A stretch of DNA of 64,000 nucleotides, from positions 1 to 64,000 of the forward strand of contig JAUIJE010000011.1 of NCBI GenBank assembly GCA_030431455.1, read 5' to 3'. Source of the DNA: a bacterium (GTDB taxonomy: Bacteria; Myxococcota; UBA727; JAUIJE01). Numbering within the stretch: the stretch's first letter is position 1; each line of letters begins with the position of its first letter. The translations under genes were made by a program, and so were the position numbers. Positions 9,935-20,100 of this stretch are shown one piece after another. Under the pieces are notes generated by a model that made no database searches, was not told the origin of the DNA, and worked only from the letters and a program-made list of their open reading frames with translations.

Positions 9935-10495
9935 TCACCACCACGTCGAGCGGCGGGCCTTGGGGGTCCGGACCTCGATGGCGATCTCGCCCAGGTCGCG
10001 ATCGCTGAATGGGCGCTGGTCGGTGCCGGTCACCGGCCGCACCAGCCACTGGGCCATCAGCGCCGGGCCATGGTGGGCCAACGGCGCGATGAGCCGAGGC
10101 GAAACATTATGCAGTAACATTTTGGTGATGGCCCGGGCCTGCGCCTCGTGGTCCGCGTGGGGGCGGTTTTTGTGGCGGCGCTCGTCGAGGAGCTGGCCGG
10201 GCCGGGCGGGGTCGAGGTGCAACAGCTCGTGCACCAGCGTGGCCAGCCGCCGGGAGGCGTCGCCGGTGACGAAGAAAGGGGGCCGAAGGCCGAGCTCGAC
10301 GAGCCGGGTCTGTTTGCGCACCGTGACCGGGCCCGCGACCTCGGTGAGCCCCCGGATGGACGCGGCCACGGTGCCGTGCGCGGAGAGGAACACCGGGAGG
10401 ATGTGGTGGGCGTGCAGGCCGTCGAACTCGGCGGTGGCGGCGATGACGGCGGCGAGCAGTTGCTCGAGAGGGCGGGTGAGGGACGGCGGCTTCAG
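9935..10495 (-). CDS. Putative HELLH metallopeptidase-like protein, non-standard start
   Basis: The frame has good coding character up to about 186 codons. It holds the zinc-binding signature TLVHELLHL (HExxH), with basic/His-rich sequence after it (RHKNRPHADHEAQA) that could supply a third ligand. No signal peptide is visible, so it is probably cytoplasmic. The start is a puzzle: no ATG, GTG or TTG exists between the DUF4177-like stop and residue 30. A CTG at 10495 overlaps that stop as CTGA, which would mimic the ATGA coupling used elsewhere here. A GTG within LPVFLS is the next option, and translation by frameshift from the upstream gene is also possible. Family assignment is by motif only. 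Confidence 0.6.
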   Translation of the reverse strand: MKPPSLTRPLEQLLAAVIAATAEFDGLHAHHILPVFLSAHGTVAASIRGLTEVAGPVTVRKQTRLVELGLRPPFFVTGDASRRLATLVHELLHLDPARPGQLLDERRHKNRPHADHEAQARAITKMLLHNVSPRLIAPLAHHGPALMAQWLVRPVTGTDQRPFSDRDLGEIAIEVRTPKARRSTWW

Positions 10496-10704
10496 GGTGG
10501 ATCGTCCCCGGCCCCGTGGTCGGGGTCGACGCGTTCTTTGGTGAAGATGACGAACGCCATGCGGGGGCGTTTGCTCGCCTCGTTGGGCACAAACGAGATG
10601 CCGTCGAAGGTCCAGCCCGCCTGCGTCTCCTCGTTGAGGATGCGGGTGAGGACCTCGTCGGTGACGGTGCTGGTCTCGACGACGCGGTATTCGGTGACGC
10701 GCAT
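10492..10704 (-). CDS. DUF4177-like small protein
   Basis: 70 residues beginning MRVTEYRVVE and containing LNEETQAGWTFDGISFV, which fits the small DUF4177-type proteins (tyrosine after the start, then helix, then GW-x-FDG). It is probably a soluble domain of unknown function. ATG 10704 has TGAGG upstream. Its stop overlaps the likely start of the HELLH gene, so the two probably form one unit. A divergent 239-bp spacer separates it from the PilZ gene. Confidence 0.7.
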   Translation of the reverse strand: MRVTEYRVVETSTVTDEVLTRILNEETQAGWTFDGISFVPNEASKRPRMAFVIFTKERVDPDHGAGDDPP

Positions 10705-10943
10705 GCACAGCCTCAGGAGGCCGCGGTGGGCGCATTCCCGCCGCGGCGCGCCCCAACATACCCGGCTTCGGCCCAAGGCGCAGGATGTCGCCAAGTCGCG
10801 GCGCGCAGATCACAGGTGGGGAAACGCAGGGAAAGAGGTGAAAAATTTGGAGACCGGCGGCACGTGCCCCACCATGACCACCGTCTGGGCCAGGCGCCTC
10901 CAGGGGAGTGCGCGTGCGCCCACGGTGTGATGAGGAGGCCTCG

Positions 10944-12740
10944 ATGCAGACCATGCAGAACCTGCGTGCATTTTCCCGAACCAGCTTTTGTGGCCGCGTG
11001 GGCGTGGCCCGGGCGGGCTACCCCGCGTTCGAGGTGTGGGGCAGCGACCTGTCCGAAAACGGCATCTTTTTGCAGACCACCGGCGTGTTCAGCGTCGGCG
11101 AAGAGGTCTCGCTGTCCATCGACCTCGACGGGGAGACCATCGCGGTCGAGAGCGCGGAGGTCCGGTGGGTCCGGCCGTTCGAGCCGATCAACGTCGGTGG
11201 CGACATGCCCGGGGTGGGCGTCCATTTTGTCAGCTTGACCCCCGGCTGCCGCCGCGTGCTGCAGGCGTACATGGACAGCGAGGTGGCGGAGACCTCGCTG
11301 CCCCGTTCGGCGCGTTTTTCCGACACCCAAAAGATGTTCGCCGCGCCCGGGCCGAGCATTCCCCCTGTGCGACCGTTGACCACCCCGCCGCACACCGCGG
11401 CGCCGAACGCGACGATCCCCGCCACCCCGGCGCCCCCGTCCCCCCCGGCGCCGGCGCCGACGGCGGCCCCCGCGCCCGACCCATGGGCGAGTTGGTCGTT
11501 CAAAAAGCTCGACGACGGCGGACACGAACGGCTGTTGCCCAGCGAGCCCCCCGCGCCCGCCGAGGAGCCGCCGGCCCTCGCCGCCCCCGACGCGGCCCCG
11601 GTGGCCGATGCCGCCCCGCACCCCGTCCCCGATGCGGACGAGGCCGAAGCGCGCGAATTTGTGCAGAGCGTCTTCGGGGGCCGCACCGGGTTGGACGAGC
11701 CGGCCGACCCCTTCGCCGCTCCCCCGGCGGCCGCGCCGCCGTCGTCGTCGACCCCCATGCCCGCCCCGCACCCGGCCCTGGCGGGCCCGGATGCCCCGGA
11801 TGTGACCGAGGAGGTCGAGCCCTACGCGTTCGCGGACGAAGACGACGACGAGGACGCGGGCTCGGACGAGTGGTTGCTGGAGAACGAACCCGAACACCAC
11901 GTGGTCTCGGGCGAGCACGACCGCTATTCCCTGTCTTTCGATACGCCGGGTGAAGGCGTGGCCCGTCCCGCCGCGGGCACACCCCGCCGCAAAGGCATCT
12001 CGTCGAGGTGGATGCAGGCCGGGCTGATCACCACCGGCGCGGCCCTGGGCCTGTTCTTTGGCCTCACCGACGACCCCGCCCTCGGGCCGCCCACGCCGTC
12101 CACGGCGTCGGCCCCCGCGCCCAAGTCCGTGGCCGAGGCCGAGCGCGCCCTGCGGGCCGCGTCGGAGACCCCGCCGCCGGCCCCCGCCCCCGAGGCGGCC
12201 CCCGCCCCCGAGGCGGCCCCCGCCCCCGAAGCGGCCCCCGCCCCCAAGGTCGCCGCGGTGACGCCGAACGCGCCCGCCCCGGCGCAAACGCCCGCGCCGC
12301 CGCCCGCCCCGGCGCAAAAGCCCGCCCCGGTGGCCCGCGCTGCCCCCGACCGGGAGCCGCCGGTGTCCGCCGAGCCGTACGCGGAAAAGCAGACCTCTCG
12401 TCGACGGCTCCAGGACGTGGCCCTGACCGCGCCCGCCCACACCTCGCCGAAGACCCGCCTCCGCATCGAGCGGGGCCAGGTGGATCTGGCCCTCGCCGGG
12501 GGCGACATCGTGCGCACCTTCGCGCTGCAAAACCCGCCACGGGTGGTGGTCGACCTCGTGGGCGCTCAGTATCCTGGCTTTCGCAACCAACTGATCGACA
12601 CCAAGGGGATCAAGCGCTTGCGCATCGGCCGACCTGACCAGACCCACGTCCGCGTGGTGGTGGAGCTCGCGGGCAGCGAAAAGCCGCGTGGCATCCTCGC
12701 GGACAAATCCAACACCCACCTCATGGTGCGGTGGCGCTGA
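10944..12740 (+). CDS. PilZ-AMIN fusion protein
   Basis: 598 residues. The first about 110 form a PilZ domain with both c-di-GMP-binding elements, RxxxR (RAFSR, residues 8-12) and D-x-S-x-x-G (DLSENG, about 39-44). A long Pro/Ala-rich, partly acidic linker follows (about 120-340), then a single membrane span (MQAGLITTGAALGLFFGL, near 355) and a second linker with tandem (PAPEAA) repeats. The last 95 residues form an AMIN-type domain (RVVVDLVGAQYP, RVVVELAG), a fold that usually targets proteins to peptidoglycan or secretin complexes. Topology would put PilZ in the cytoplasm and AMIN in the periplasm, so c-di-GMP could be sensed inside and relayed to an envelope machine; that is inference. GAGGAGG supports ATG 10944. 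Confidence 0.85.
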   Translation: MQTMQNLRAFSRTSFCGRVGVARAGYPAFEVWGSDLSENGIFLQTTGVFSVGEEVSLSIDLDGETIAVESAEVRWVRPFEPINVGGDMPGVGVHFVSLTPGCRRVLQAYMDSEVAETSLPRSARFSDTQKMFAAPGPSIPPVRPLTTPPHTAAPNATIPATPAPPSPPAPAPTAAPAPDPWASWSFKKLDDGGHERLLPSEPPAPAEEPPALAAPDAAPVADAAPHPVPDADEAEAREFVQSVFGGRTGLDEPADPFAAPPAAAPPSSSTPMPAPHPALAGPDAPDVTEEVEPYAFADEDDDEDAGSDEWLLENEPEHHVVSGEHDRYSLSFDTPGEGVARPAAGTPRRKGISSRWMQAGLITTGAALGLFFGLTDDPALGPPTPSTASAPAPKSVAEAERALRAASETPPPAPAPEAAPAPEAAPAPEAAPAPKVAAVTPNAPAPAQTPAPPPAPAQKPAPVARAAPDREPPVSAEPYAEKQTSRRRLQDVALTAPAHTSPKTRLRIERGQVDLALAGGDIVRTFALQNPPRVVVDLVGAQYPGFRNQLIDTKGIKRLRIGRPDQTHVRVVVELAGSEKPRGILADKSNTHLMVRWR

Positions 12741-12744
12741 GCCA

Positions 12745-14904
12745 ATGCCGTTGGGTGTCTCTCAGCTGCTGAAAGGCGCGCTGTTCATCGGGGCCGGGCT
12801 GATGCTCGGGGCCGCGGCCCGCGCGGTGGTCCAAAGCGATGACATGCGCGGGGCCACCACCCGGATCCTCGCCGCCGCCCTCGATGGGGGGGCCGAGGCC
12901 GCGCCCGGGGCCGAGGCCGCGCCCGGGGCCGACCCCGCCGCCACCGCCGAGCGGGTGGACCGCCCCGCGCACGATCCCGCCCGCTTGTCACAGATTCCCA
13001 GCGAGGACTCCCAAAAGCTGCTCGGCCTCGCCGAGGTGTTGCACATGCCCGGCGGGGTGGTGGACAACCCCTGCCTGGCCTGGGCCGGGCCCCGCTGTGA
13101 GGAGTACGCCCTCGATGCGTTCTACGCGGCGCTCGACGACGCCGCCGCCCGCACCGGGCATGCCCGGGTGGTGGTGCTCGGCAACAGTCTCATTGCCTCC
13201 GATCGCATCACCAACATCTGGCGGGACCGCTTCGTCGAGCGCTTTGGCGACGGGGGCCGCGGGTTCTTGCTCGCGGACCGCATGGCCGAGTACGGACCCC
13301 GGCACCGCACCGGCCGCCGCACCTGGGGGTGGGGCACCCACAACATCGCGATGGGGCCCCGGGGCCGGTACCCGCATGGCATCTCCGGCGTGCTGCACGT
13401 GAGCAAGAGCAAGGCCCGCACCCTCTGGGACATCGACGGCGCGGACCGGGCCCAGCTTTTTTTCTGGGGGCACGAAAAGGCCCCCGCGCTCGCGGTGTCC
13501 GTCGACGACGAACCGTTGGAGACGGTGGCCGCCTCGGCCGCGTCCGGGCCCGGCCACGTGGTGTGGGATCTGCCCCCGGGCAAACAGACCATGACCCTGC
13601 GCACCGAGGGGCGCGCGGGGGTGATCTACGGCGTGTCTCTCGAGAAAAAGGGGCAGGGCTTCATCCTCGACACCATGGGGGTGCCCGCGGTGGATGGCTC
13701 GATCTTCCTGAGCGAAGCCCCCGAGGTGGCCGAGCCCCAGCTGCGCGCGCTGCAGCCACATTTGGTCACGGTGATGCTCGGGGGCAACGAGATCAAACGC
13801 ATCGCCTGGGGCAAAAGCTCGGTGAACAAGGTGCGGACCGACACCGGGCGGCTTCTGGCCTGGCTGCAAGACGTCGTGCCCGACGCGTCCTGTCTGGTCA
13901 TCGGCCCCATCGAGAACCTCAAGGGCAAAGGCTCGTCCCGGCCCTTGGCCACCCGGTGGCAGACCCACTTGGTCAATCACATCCTCGCCGAGCAGGCCCG
14001 CGAACACGGCTGCGGCTACATCGACCTGTTCGCGGCCATGGGCGGCTCTGGGGCCCTGAAAAAACTCAAACGCCGCGGCATGCTGCACGACGACCTGGTG
14101 CACCCGCGCGGCCTGGGCCTCGACCTGCCCGGCGAGCTCATCGCCCGGGCGGTGTTGCAAAGCTACGAAAAGACCCGGGTCCCGAGCGACAACGGGCCTT
14201 GGCGGCGTTTTCTGCGCCAACGCTACGAGGTGGCGGTGCGCGCGGGGGCGTCCACCGCCGCGGCGGTGGACGGGGCGCTGTCCCGGGCCCAGGAACGGGT
14301 GGTGCACGTGCACGCCGACGGCCTCCCCGATGAGGTGTTCGCGCGGTTGCAGGCACATTTGGTCGCGCGCTATGGGCCGGGGGGCTCGGGCTTGCGCCGC
14401 CTGGGCTACGAGATGAAAAAGCGTGAAAAGCAGCGCGTCGACGTGCCCGACGGGGGCAAGGTGGTGCGGCTGTGGTACCGCGCTGGGGCGGCCAAGGACC
14501 TCAAGGTCATCGAGCGGGTGAAGGGGGCGGATGTGTTCGAGCCCGCGCCCGGGTTGTTCGTGTGGGAAGGGCCGGTGGCCAAGGTCGGGTCCGCCCTGAG
14601 CGTGAAGGCCCTGAAGGCCGGGGTGCACCTGGTGGCGATCGAGTCCGAGGGCGAGCGCGGCATCGTGGTCGAGAACGGGCCCGTGCCCGAGGGCCACGGG
14701 GGACGTGAAGTGATTCAAATCGGCCGGCGCCCCGACGTGGCGGGTCCATGCTTGCGCGTGGCCGCCACCGACGGGGTAGTGTCGGGCCCGTGCGTGCACG
14801 TGTTGACCCCGCCCGAAGACCCCGCGTCCCTCGAGGACATCCTGCTGGCGATGTTCGGGCGCATCGACGGGTTGAGCGGCGGCGAGCGCCTCGCCAGTCC
14901 GTGA
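12745..14904 (+). CDS. SGNH-fold hydrolase/acyltransferase, anchored
   Basis: 719 residues with an N-terminal membrane anchor (about 8-27). All four SGNH blocks can be seen: VLGNSLI with the nucleophile Ser (block I, with GNS for the usual GDS), Gly, GGN in VMLGGNEIK, and D-x-x-H in HDDLVHPRG. The layout resembles periplasmic SGNH enzymes that add or remove O-acetyl groups on polysaccharide or peptidoglycan. A C-terminal part of about 220 residues has no recognised domain. ATG 12745 lies 4 bp after the PilZ-AMIN stop, so they are cotranscribed, and the downstream beta-lactamase-fold gene overlaps as GTGA. The three may act together on the envelope. Substrate unknown. Confidence 0.82.
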   Translation: MPLGVSQLLKGALFIGAGLMLGAAARAVVQSDDMRGATTRILAAALDGGAEAAPGAEAAPGADPAATAERVDRPAHDPARLSQIPSEDSQKLLGLAEVLHMPGGVVDNPCLAWAGPRCEEYALDAFYAALDDAAARTGHARVVVLGNSLIASDRITNIWRDRFVERFGDGGRGFLLADRMAEYGPRHRTGRRTWGWGTHNIAMGPRGRYPHGISGVLHVSKSKARTLWDIDGADRAQLFFWGHEKAPALAVSVDDEPLETVAASAASGPGHVVWDLPPGKQTMTLRTEGRAGVIYGVSLEKKGQGFILDTMGVPAVDGSIFLSEAPEVAEPQLRALQPHLVTVMLGGNEIKRIAWGKSSVNKVRTDTGRLLAWLQDVVPDASCLVIGPIENLKGKGSSRPLATRWQTHLVNHILAEQAREHGCGYIDLFAAMGGSGALKKLKRRGMLHDDLVHPRGLGLDLPGELIARAVLQSYEKTRVPSDNGPWRRFLRQRYEVAVRAGASTAAAVDGALSRAQERVVHVHADGLPDEVFARLQAHLVARYGPGGSGLRRLGYEMKKREKQRVDVPDGGKVVRLWYRAGAAKDLKVIERVKGADVFEPAPGLFVWEGPVAKVGSALSVKALKAGVHLVAIESEGERGIVVENGPVPEGHGGREVIQIGRRPDVAGPCLRVAATDGVVSGPCVHVLTPPEDPASLEDILLAMFGRIDGLSGGERLASP

Positions 14905-17036
14905 GAGGTCGGGTCACGTCGTTCAGCGTCGGCGCGGTGGGGCTCGTCGCCCTGCTCGTGGCCGCCCCCGCGGGGGCCGCCCCCGCGCTCCCCGCCCAGC
15001 TCGAGGGGGTGCGGGACTTCGTCGAGGCCCGGTTGCACGAACGGCCCAGCGCGGGGCTGTCGCTGTCGGTGCGGCACGGGAATGAGCATTGGGCCCAGGG
15101 GTTCGGCTACGCCAACCGAGCCCAAAAGACCCCGGCCCAGGCGGAGACGGTGTACCGGTTCGCGTCGGTGACGAAGATGTTCACCGCCGCGGCGGTGATG
15201 CAGCAATGGGAACAGAAAAAGCTCCGGCTGCGCGACACCATCCAGACCCATTTGCCCTGGTATCCACAAAAGCGATACCCGATCACGATCAAGCACCTGC
15301 TCGGGCACTTGTCCGGGATCAGCCACTACCGCAACAAGTCCGGGCCCGAGGGCCACATCCAAGCCACGCTCAACACCCGCCAGTCGCTGGCGGTGTTCAT
15401 GGACTGGCCCCTGGTGAGCCGGCCGGGCAGCCGGTTTGTCTACACCAGCTACGGCTTCAACGTGCTCGGCGCCATCGTCGAGAAAGTGAGTGCAACGCGG
15501 TACGGGCCGTACCTGCAGGAGCACATCTTCGGCCCCGCGGGCATGACCGATTCGATGTTGGACAACCCCGCGGTCCCGCAAAAGAACCGCGCCACGGGAT
15601 ACAAAATCCGCAAGGGCAAGCTCACCCTGTCGGACAAGGTCAACATCATGAGCCGGTTCGCGGGGGGCGGGACCCGGGGCACGGTCGTCGACATGACCCG
15701 CTTCGGCCAGGCGTTGGCCGGCGGCAAGCTGGTCAAGCCTTCGACCTTCCGGCGCATGCAGCGCTCGATGGTGAACGGCAAAGGGCGCCTCACCGACTAT
15801 GGCATGGGCATGGCGGTGTACCACGTGGGGGGCCGGCCGGTGATCGCCCACGCCGGGGCCCAGCCCGAGACCACCACCCTGTTGCTGATCTATCCCGCCG
15901 ACGACCTCGTCATCGGTCTCGCCACCAACGTCGAGGACCAAACGACATTGTTGTACGAGATCGCGGCCAAGGTCGCGGAGAGCGTGCTGCAAGATGGCGC
16001 CCGACGCCGCGACCTCACCGGGGCCAACCTGGGAGACTCCTTGCTCGCCGACGCCCTGACCCAGATCATGGGCCAAGGCCTGAGCGCGCACCGGCGGGGC
16101 CACAACTATGGACAGGGGGACGCCCGGCTGTTGGTGCGGGCCTTTTCCGACGTGCGCGACCTGCTCCAGAGCCCGCCCACCCTCGACGAGACCTCGCTGT
16201 ACCAAGGCTTGGACCGCTACTGGGGCCCGGCCGGGGAGTACGCCTTCACCCGGGTGGGCGCCCACATGGCGGGGGTGATCGAAGCCGCCCGGGGCAAAGA
16301 CGCGCTCACCCGGTATCACGTGCTCGGGGCTTTGCCGTTTTTCGCCGACTACACCCGGCTGTGCCGGCTCGCGTGGTGCCCCAACGCCTTCCGCCTCGAC
16401 GAGGCCACCGAACAAAAGCTGCTCGCCGCCGCCGACACCTGGGACCAGGTCTTCGACCACACCCTGCAGCGCACCACCTATCCACACGGCAAGACGGTCG
16501 AACAGATCGAAGCTGAGCTCTCGCCGCGTTTTGCCGGCCAAGCGTTTCGCCCCAACTTCGCCCCCGACCTGCTCGACCGGGCCGAGCGGGCCATCCGCGC
16601 CGGGGACGCGCCCACCGCGCTCGCGTGGTCGTCGCTGGCCCACCGGCTATTCCCCTTTGAAGCCAAAGTGCTCATCGCCCTCGGCCAGGCCGAGGCCATG
16701 ACCGAGGCCCAGGACGGCACCCGCTTTGTGCAAGCGGCCGCGCTCCCGGGGGGCAAAAAACGACTGTCCCCCGGTCGCATGAAGTACCGCGCGCTGGTGT
16801 TGCGCAAAGCCGGCGCCCCCACCGCGTCGCTCACGGTGTTGCGGGCCGCGGCCCTGCTGCACCCCGACGACGACGACATCCACGACGCCCACAGCCGAGA
16901 CGCCGCGCGCCTCGGCTTGCGCGACGAGGCCTGGGGGGCGTTGGTGCGCGCCATCGAGTTGGCCCCCACCCCGCGTCGCAAGGCACGGCTCGAGGCGTTG
17001 GGCAAAGACATGAAAGCGGCGCCCACGGCCCCGTGA
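14901..17036 (+). CDS. Serine beta-lactamase/penicillin-binding-fold protein with long C-terminal extension
   Basis: 711 residues, Sec signal peptide to about residue 26. The first 350 residues are a class C beta-lactamase/DD-peptidase fold: catalytic SxxK as SVTK (Ser89, Lys92), YxS in YTSYGF, and HAG (AHAGAQP) in place of KTG, as in many esterase-like members. The remaining 350 residues are helical, with a TPR-like end. Secreted hydrolase of envelope peptides, D-amino-acid peptides or esters; the true substrate cannot be read from sequence, and antibiotic resistance should not be assumed. GTG 14901 overlaps the previous stop (GTGA), giving a clean signal peptide. Last gene of the PilZ-AMIN/SGNH operon. 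Confidence 0.87.
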   Translation: MRGRVTSFSVGAVGLVALLVAAPAGAAPALPAQLEGVRDFVEARLHERPSAGLSLSVRHGNEHWAQGFGYANRAQKTPAQAETVYRFASVTKMFTAAAVMQQWEQKKLRLRDTIQTHLPWYPQKRYPITIKHLLGHLSGISHYRNKSGPEGHIQATLNTRQSLAVFMDWPLVSRPGSRFVYTSYGFNVLGAIVEKVSATRYGPYLQEHIFGPAGMTDSMLDNPAVPQKNRATGYKIRKGKLTLSDKVNIMSRFAGGGTRGTVVDMTRFGQALAGGKLVKPSTFRRMQRSMVNGKGRLTDYGMGMAVYHVGGRPVIAHAGAQPETTTLLLIYPADDLVIGLATNVEDQTTLLYEIAAKVAESVLQDGARRRDLTGANLGDSLLADALTQIMGQGLSAHRRGHNYGQGDARLLVRAFSDVRDLLQSPPTLDETSLYQGLDRYWGPAGEYAFTRVGAHMAGVIEAARGKDALTRYHVLGALPFFADYTRLCRLAWCPNAFRLDEATEQKLLAAADTWDQVFDHTLQRTTYPHGKTVEQIEAELSPRFAGQAFRPNFAPDLLDRAERAIRAGDAPTALAWSSLAHRLFPFEAKVLIALGQAEAMTEAQDGTRFVQAAALPGGKKRLSPGRMKYRALVLRKAGAPTASLTVLRAAALLHPDDDDIHDAHSRDAARLGLRDEAWGALVRAIELAPTPRRKARLEALGKDMKAAPTAP

Positions 17037-17124
17037 TCCGGTCAAAATCTTGATTGGTGGGCGGGTGGCGGAGACCATGGGACTCCGGCGCCACCAGGCG
17101 CCTCTTGGCGACGAAAGGACCAAG

Positions 17125-20100
17125 ATGGGCAAGGACGCGACCAGCGAGAGCCAGATTCCGAAACCGGCGCCGGCCGAGGGCCAAGCGGACAAGAAGCGCC
17201 GGCGCACGACCCGGAAAAAGCAGCCCCGCATCGTGCTGACCTCCGACCCGGTGGCGGAAGCCCCCGCGGCCGAGGGGGAAAAGCCCAAGCCCAAACGGAA
17301 GCGGAAGCGCAAAGACGCCAGCACCGCCGACGAGGGACCGCGCGCCCACAAGCGGCGGGTGCGGCGGGAGCGCGAACCCAAAAAGGGCCTCATCTCGACG
17401 GTGGTGGCGGCGCTGCGCAAAGACCGGCTGTCGATCCCCCCCCGGGGCTCGATGCGCCCGACCCGGGTCCACCGACGACGCATCCTCAGCCTCGAGCTGG
17501 GCGGCCTGATGTTCATGTTCGCCGGCGGCATCATGCTGCTGGCGCTGCTCACGTTCCACAAAGACGACCCCGGCTTCTCGTCGGCGGGGGGCGCGGTGGT
17601 GCACAACTGGGTGGGGCCGTTCGGCGCGTTCCTCGCCGATGGCGCGACGTTGTTGTTCGGCATCGGGGCGTACTTTTTTCCCCTCGCGCTCATCACCTAC
17701 GGCGCGATGATGCTCAAGACCTATCTGATGGTGCCGCGCCAACGTCACTTCATCGGCGCGGCCTTGGCCGGCATCGGGGGCATGACCCTGCTCGAGGTGA
17801 TGCTCGGCACCCAAGACCTGCCGTTCCCCGCCGGGGGCTTGGTCGGGGTGCTGTTCAGCGCGCTGCTCATGCCGCTGCTGTTCCCGGTGGGCACCGGTTT
17901 GGTCTCTACCTTCGCTTTGCTCCTCGGGGGCTTTGTGTGCATCGACCGCCCCCTGGTGGTCGCGCTCCACGACGCGGGGGTGTGGATTCGCGCGCGGTGG
18001 GACCAGCTGGTGGATCGCATCGAGGTGTACAAAGAGGAGCAGCGGTTGCTGCGCGAAGAGCGCGCCCGGCTGGAATGGGAGCTGCGCGCGGGCGAGCTCG
18101 ACGACGACGGCCCCGGTCGCCACACCCGGGTGCGGCTCAAGGCCGACGCCCGGGCCAAAGAGAAGCTGCGCCAGGAGCTGCCCGCGGCGATCGACGAGGC
18201 CTCGCGATCCAATGTGCCTGAACTGTCCGAGGAGGCCGAGTACCCGGCCGCCCCTGGTCCGCGCATCGTGGCCCCCGCGGCGCCGCCTCCGGCCCCCGCC
18301 GACGACGAGGCCGAACCCACCCCCCGGGCGCGCAAGCGGGCGCGGGGCGATGACCCCGCCTGGGCCCGGCCCTCGGTGGTCACCCGCTTGCCGGGCCTTG
18401 GCACCGATGTGTCCGACGCCGCCCCCGGGGAGGCCGAAGACGATGTGGTGCACGCGCCCACCGACATCGACCCCGACGCGCCCACCGCGGCCCCCTCGCG
18501 CCGGCCCCAACCCGCGGCCGACCCTGGGCCCAGCGCCGATGACAATGCCGCTGCAGAGAAGGCGGCCGAGGCGGCGAACAAGCCGAGCAAGAAGAAACCG
18601 AAGAAGACCGACGACGAAGGGTTGGTCATCGTCGAGCGCGACGACGACAAAGAGGTCTCGATCAACGACGACGACGCCTTCGAAGCGGAGGCCGAGACCC
18701 CCTTCGAGTTGCCCCCGTTGAAGCTGCTCGACTACGACGCGCCCGACCGGGTGAAGATCGATCAAGAGGTGATGTACGCGGAGGCGGACAAGCTGGTGCG
18801 CAAGTTCGCCGACTTCGGCATCAAGGGGCGGGTGCGCGAGGTGCGCCCCGGCCCGGTGGTCACCACCTATGAGTTTGTGCCCGCCCCGGGCATCAAGGTC
18901 TCGCGCATCGCGGCCCTGTCCGATGACATCGCCATGGCGATGGAGGCGGTGCACGTGCGGATCGTGGCCCCGATTCCGGGCAAAGGTGCGGTGGGCATCG
19001 AGATCCCCAACGAGAGCCGCGAGACGGTGTTTCTCAAGGAGATCATCGCCTCCGACAAGTTCAAGGAGAAGGCGGATCAGAAATTGATGATGGCGTTGGG
19101 CAAAGACATCGAGGGCCGCGCCTACACCGCGGACCTGTCCGCGATGCCCCACGTGCTCATCTCGGGCACCACCGGCTCTGGCAAGTCGGTGAGCGTCAAC
19201 GCGATGATCTGTTCGCTGCTGTACCGGGCCACGCCGGAAGAAGTGAAGTTCCTGATGATCGATCCCAAGATGTTGGAACTGTCGATCTATGACGGGATTC
19301 CCCACCTTCTGCTGCCGCCGATCATTGACTCCAAGAAGGCCGCCAACGCCTTGATGTGGGCGGTGGGGGAGATGGAGCGCCGCTACAAGGCGATGAGCGA
19401 GCTCGGGGTCCGGGACATCACCGGCTACAACGAGGTCATCGCTGACGTGCGCGCGGGCACGGACCCGCAAAAGCGGACCGTTCCCCTCGACGACAAAGGC
19501 AAACCGCTCGATCGGTTCCCCTTCATCGTCATCGTGGTCGACGAGTATGCCGACCTGCTCGCCATCGCGGGCAAAGAGGTCGAAGGCTACGTCATGCGCT
19601 TGGCCCAAAAAGCCCGCGCCGCGGGCATTCACGTGATGCTCGCGACCCAGCGGCCCTCGGTCGATGTCATCACCGGCGTGATCAAGGCCAACTTCCCGGT
19701 GCGCATGGGTTTCCGTTTGGCCTCGTCGCACGACTCCAAAACCATCATCAACCGGCCCGGGGCCGAGAAGCTGCTCGGCCGCGGGGACATGCTGATCATG
19801 CCCCCCGGCACCAGCAACGTGACCCGCGTGCACGGGGCGTTCATCTCCGAAAAGGAGCTGCACCGGGTGGTGGGCTTCTTGAAAGAGCAGGGCACCCCCG
19901 ACTACGACATGTCCATCGTCGATCCGCCCACGTCGGACGGGGGCGATGGGGACGACGGGCCCCAGGAGCGGGACGACAAGTGGGACGAGGCGATTCGGGT
20001 GGTGGCCCGTTCGCGCAAGTGCTCGACCAGCTGGCTGCAGCGCCAACTCGGCATCGGGTACAACCGCGCCGCCCGCATCGTGGAGATGATGGAACGCGAA

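Noticed and set aside
14901-17036. Calling the beta-lactamase-fold protein an antibiotic resistance gene
   Set aside because: The KTG motif is replaced by HAG and there is a large extra domain; esterase or peptidase activity is as likely.
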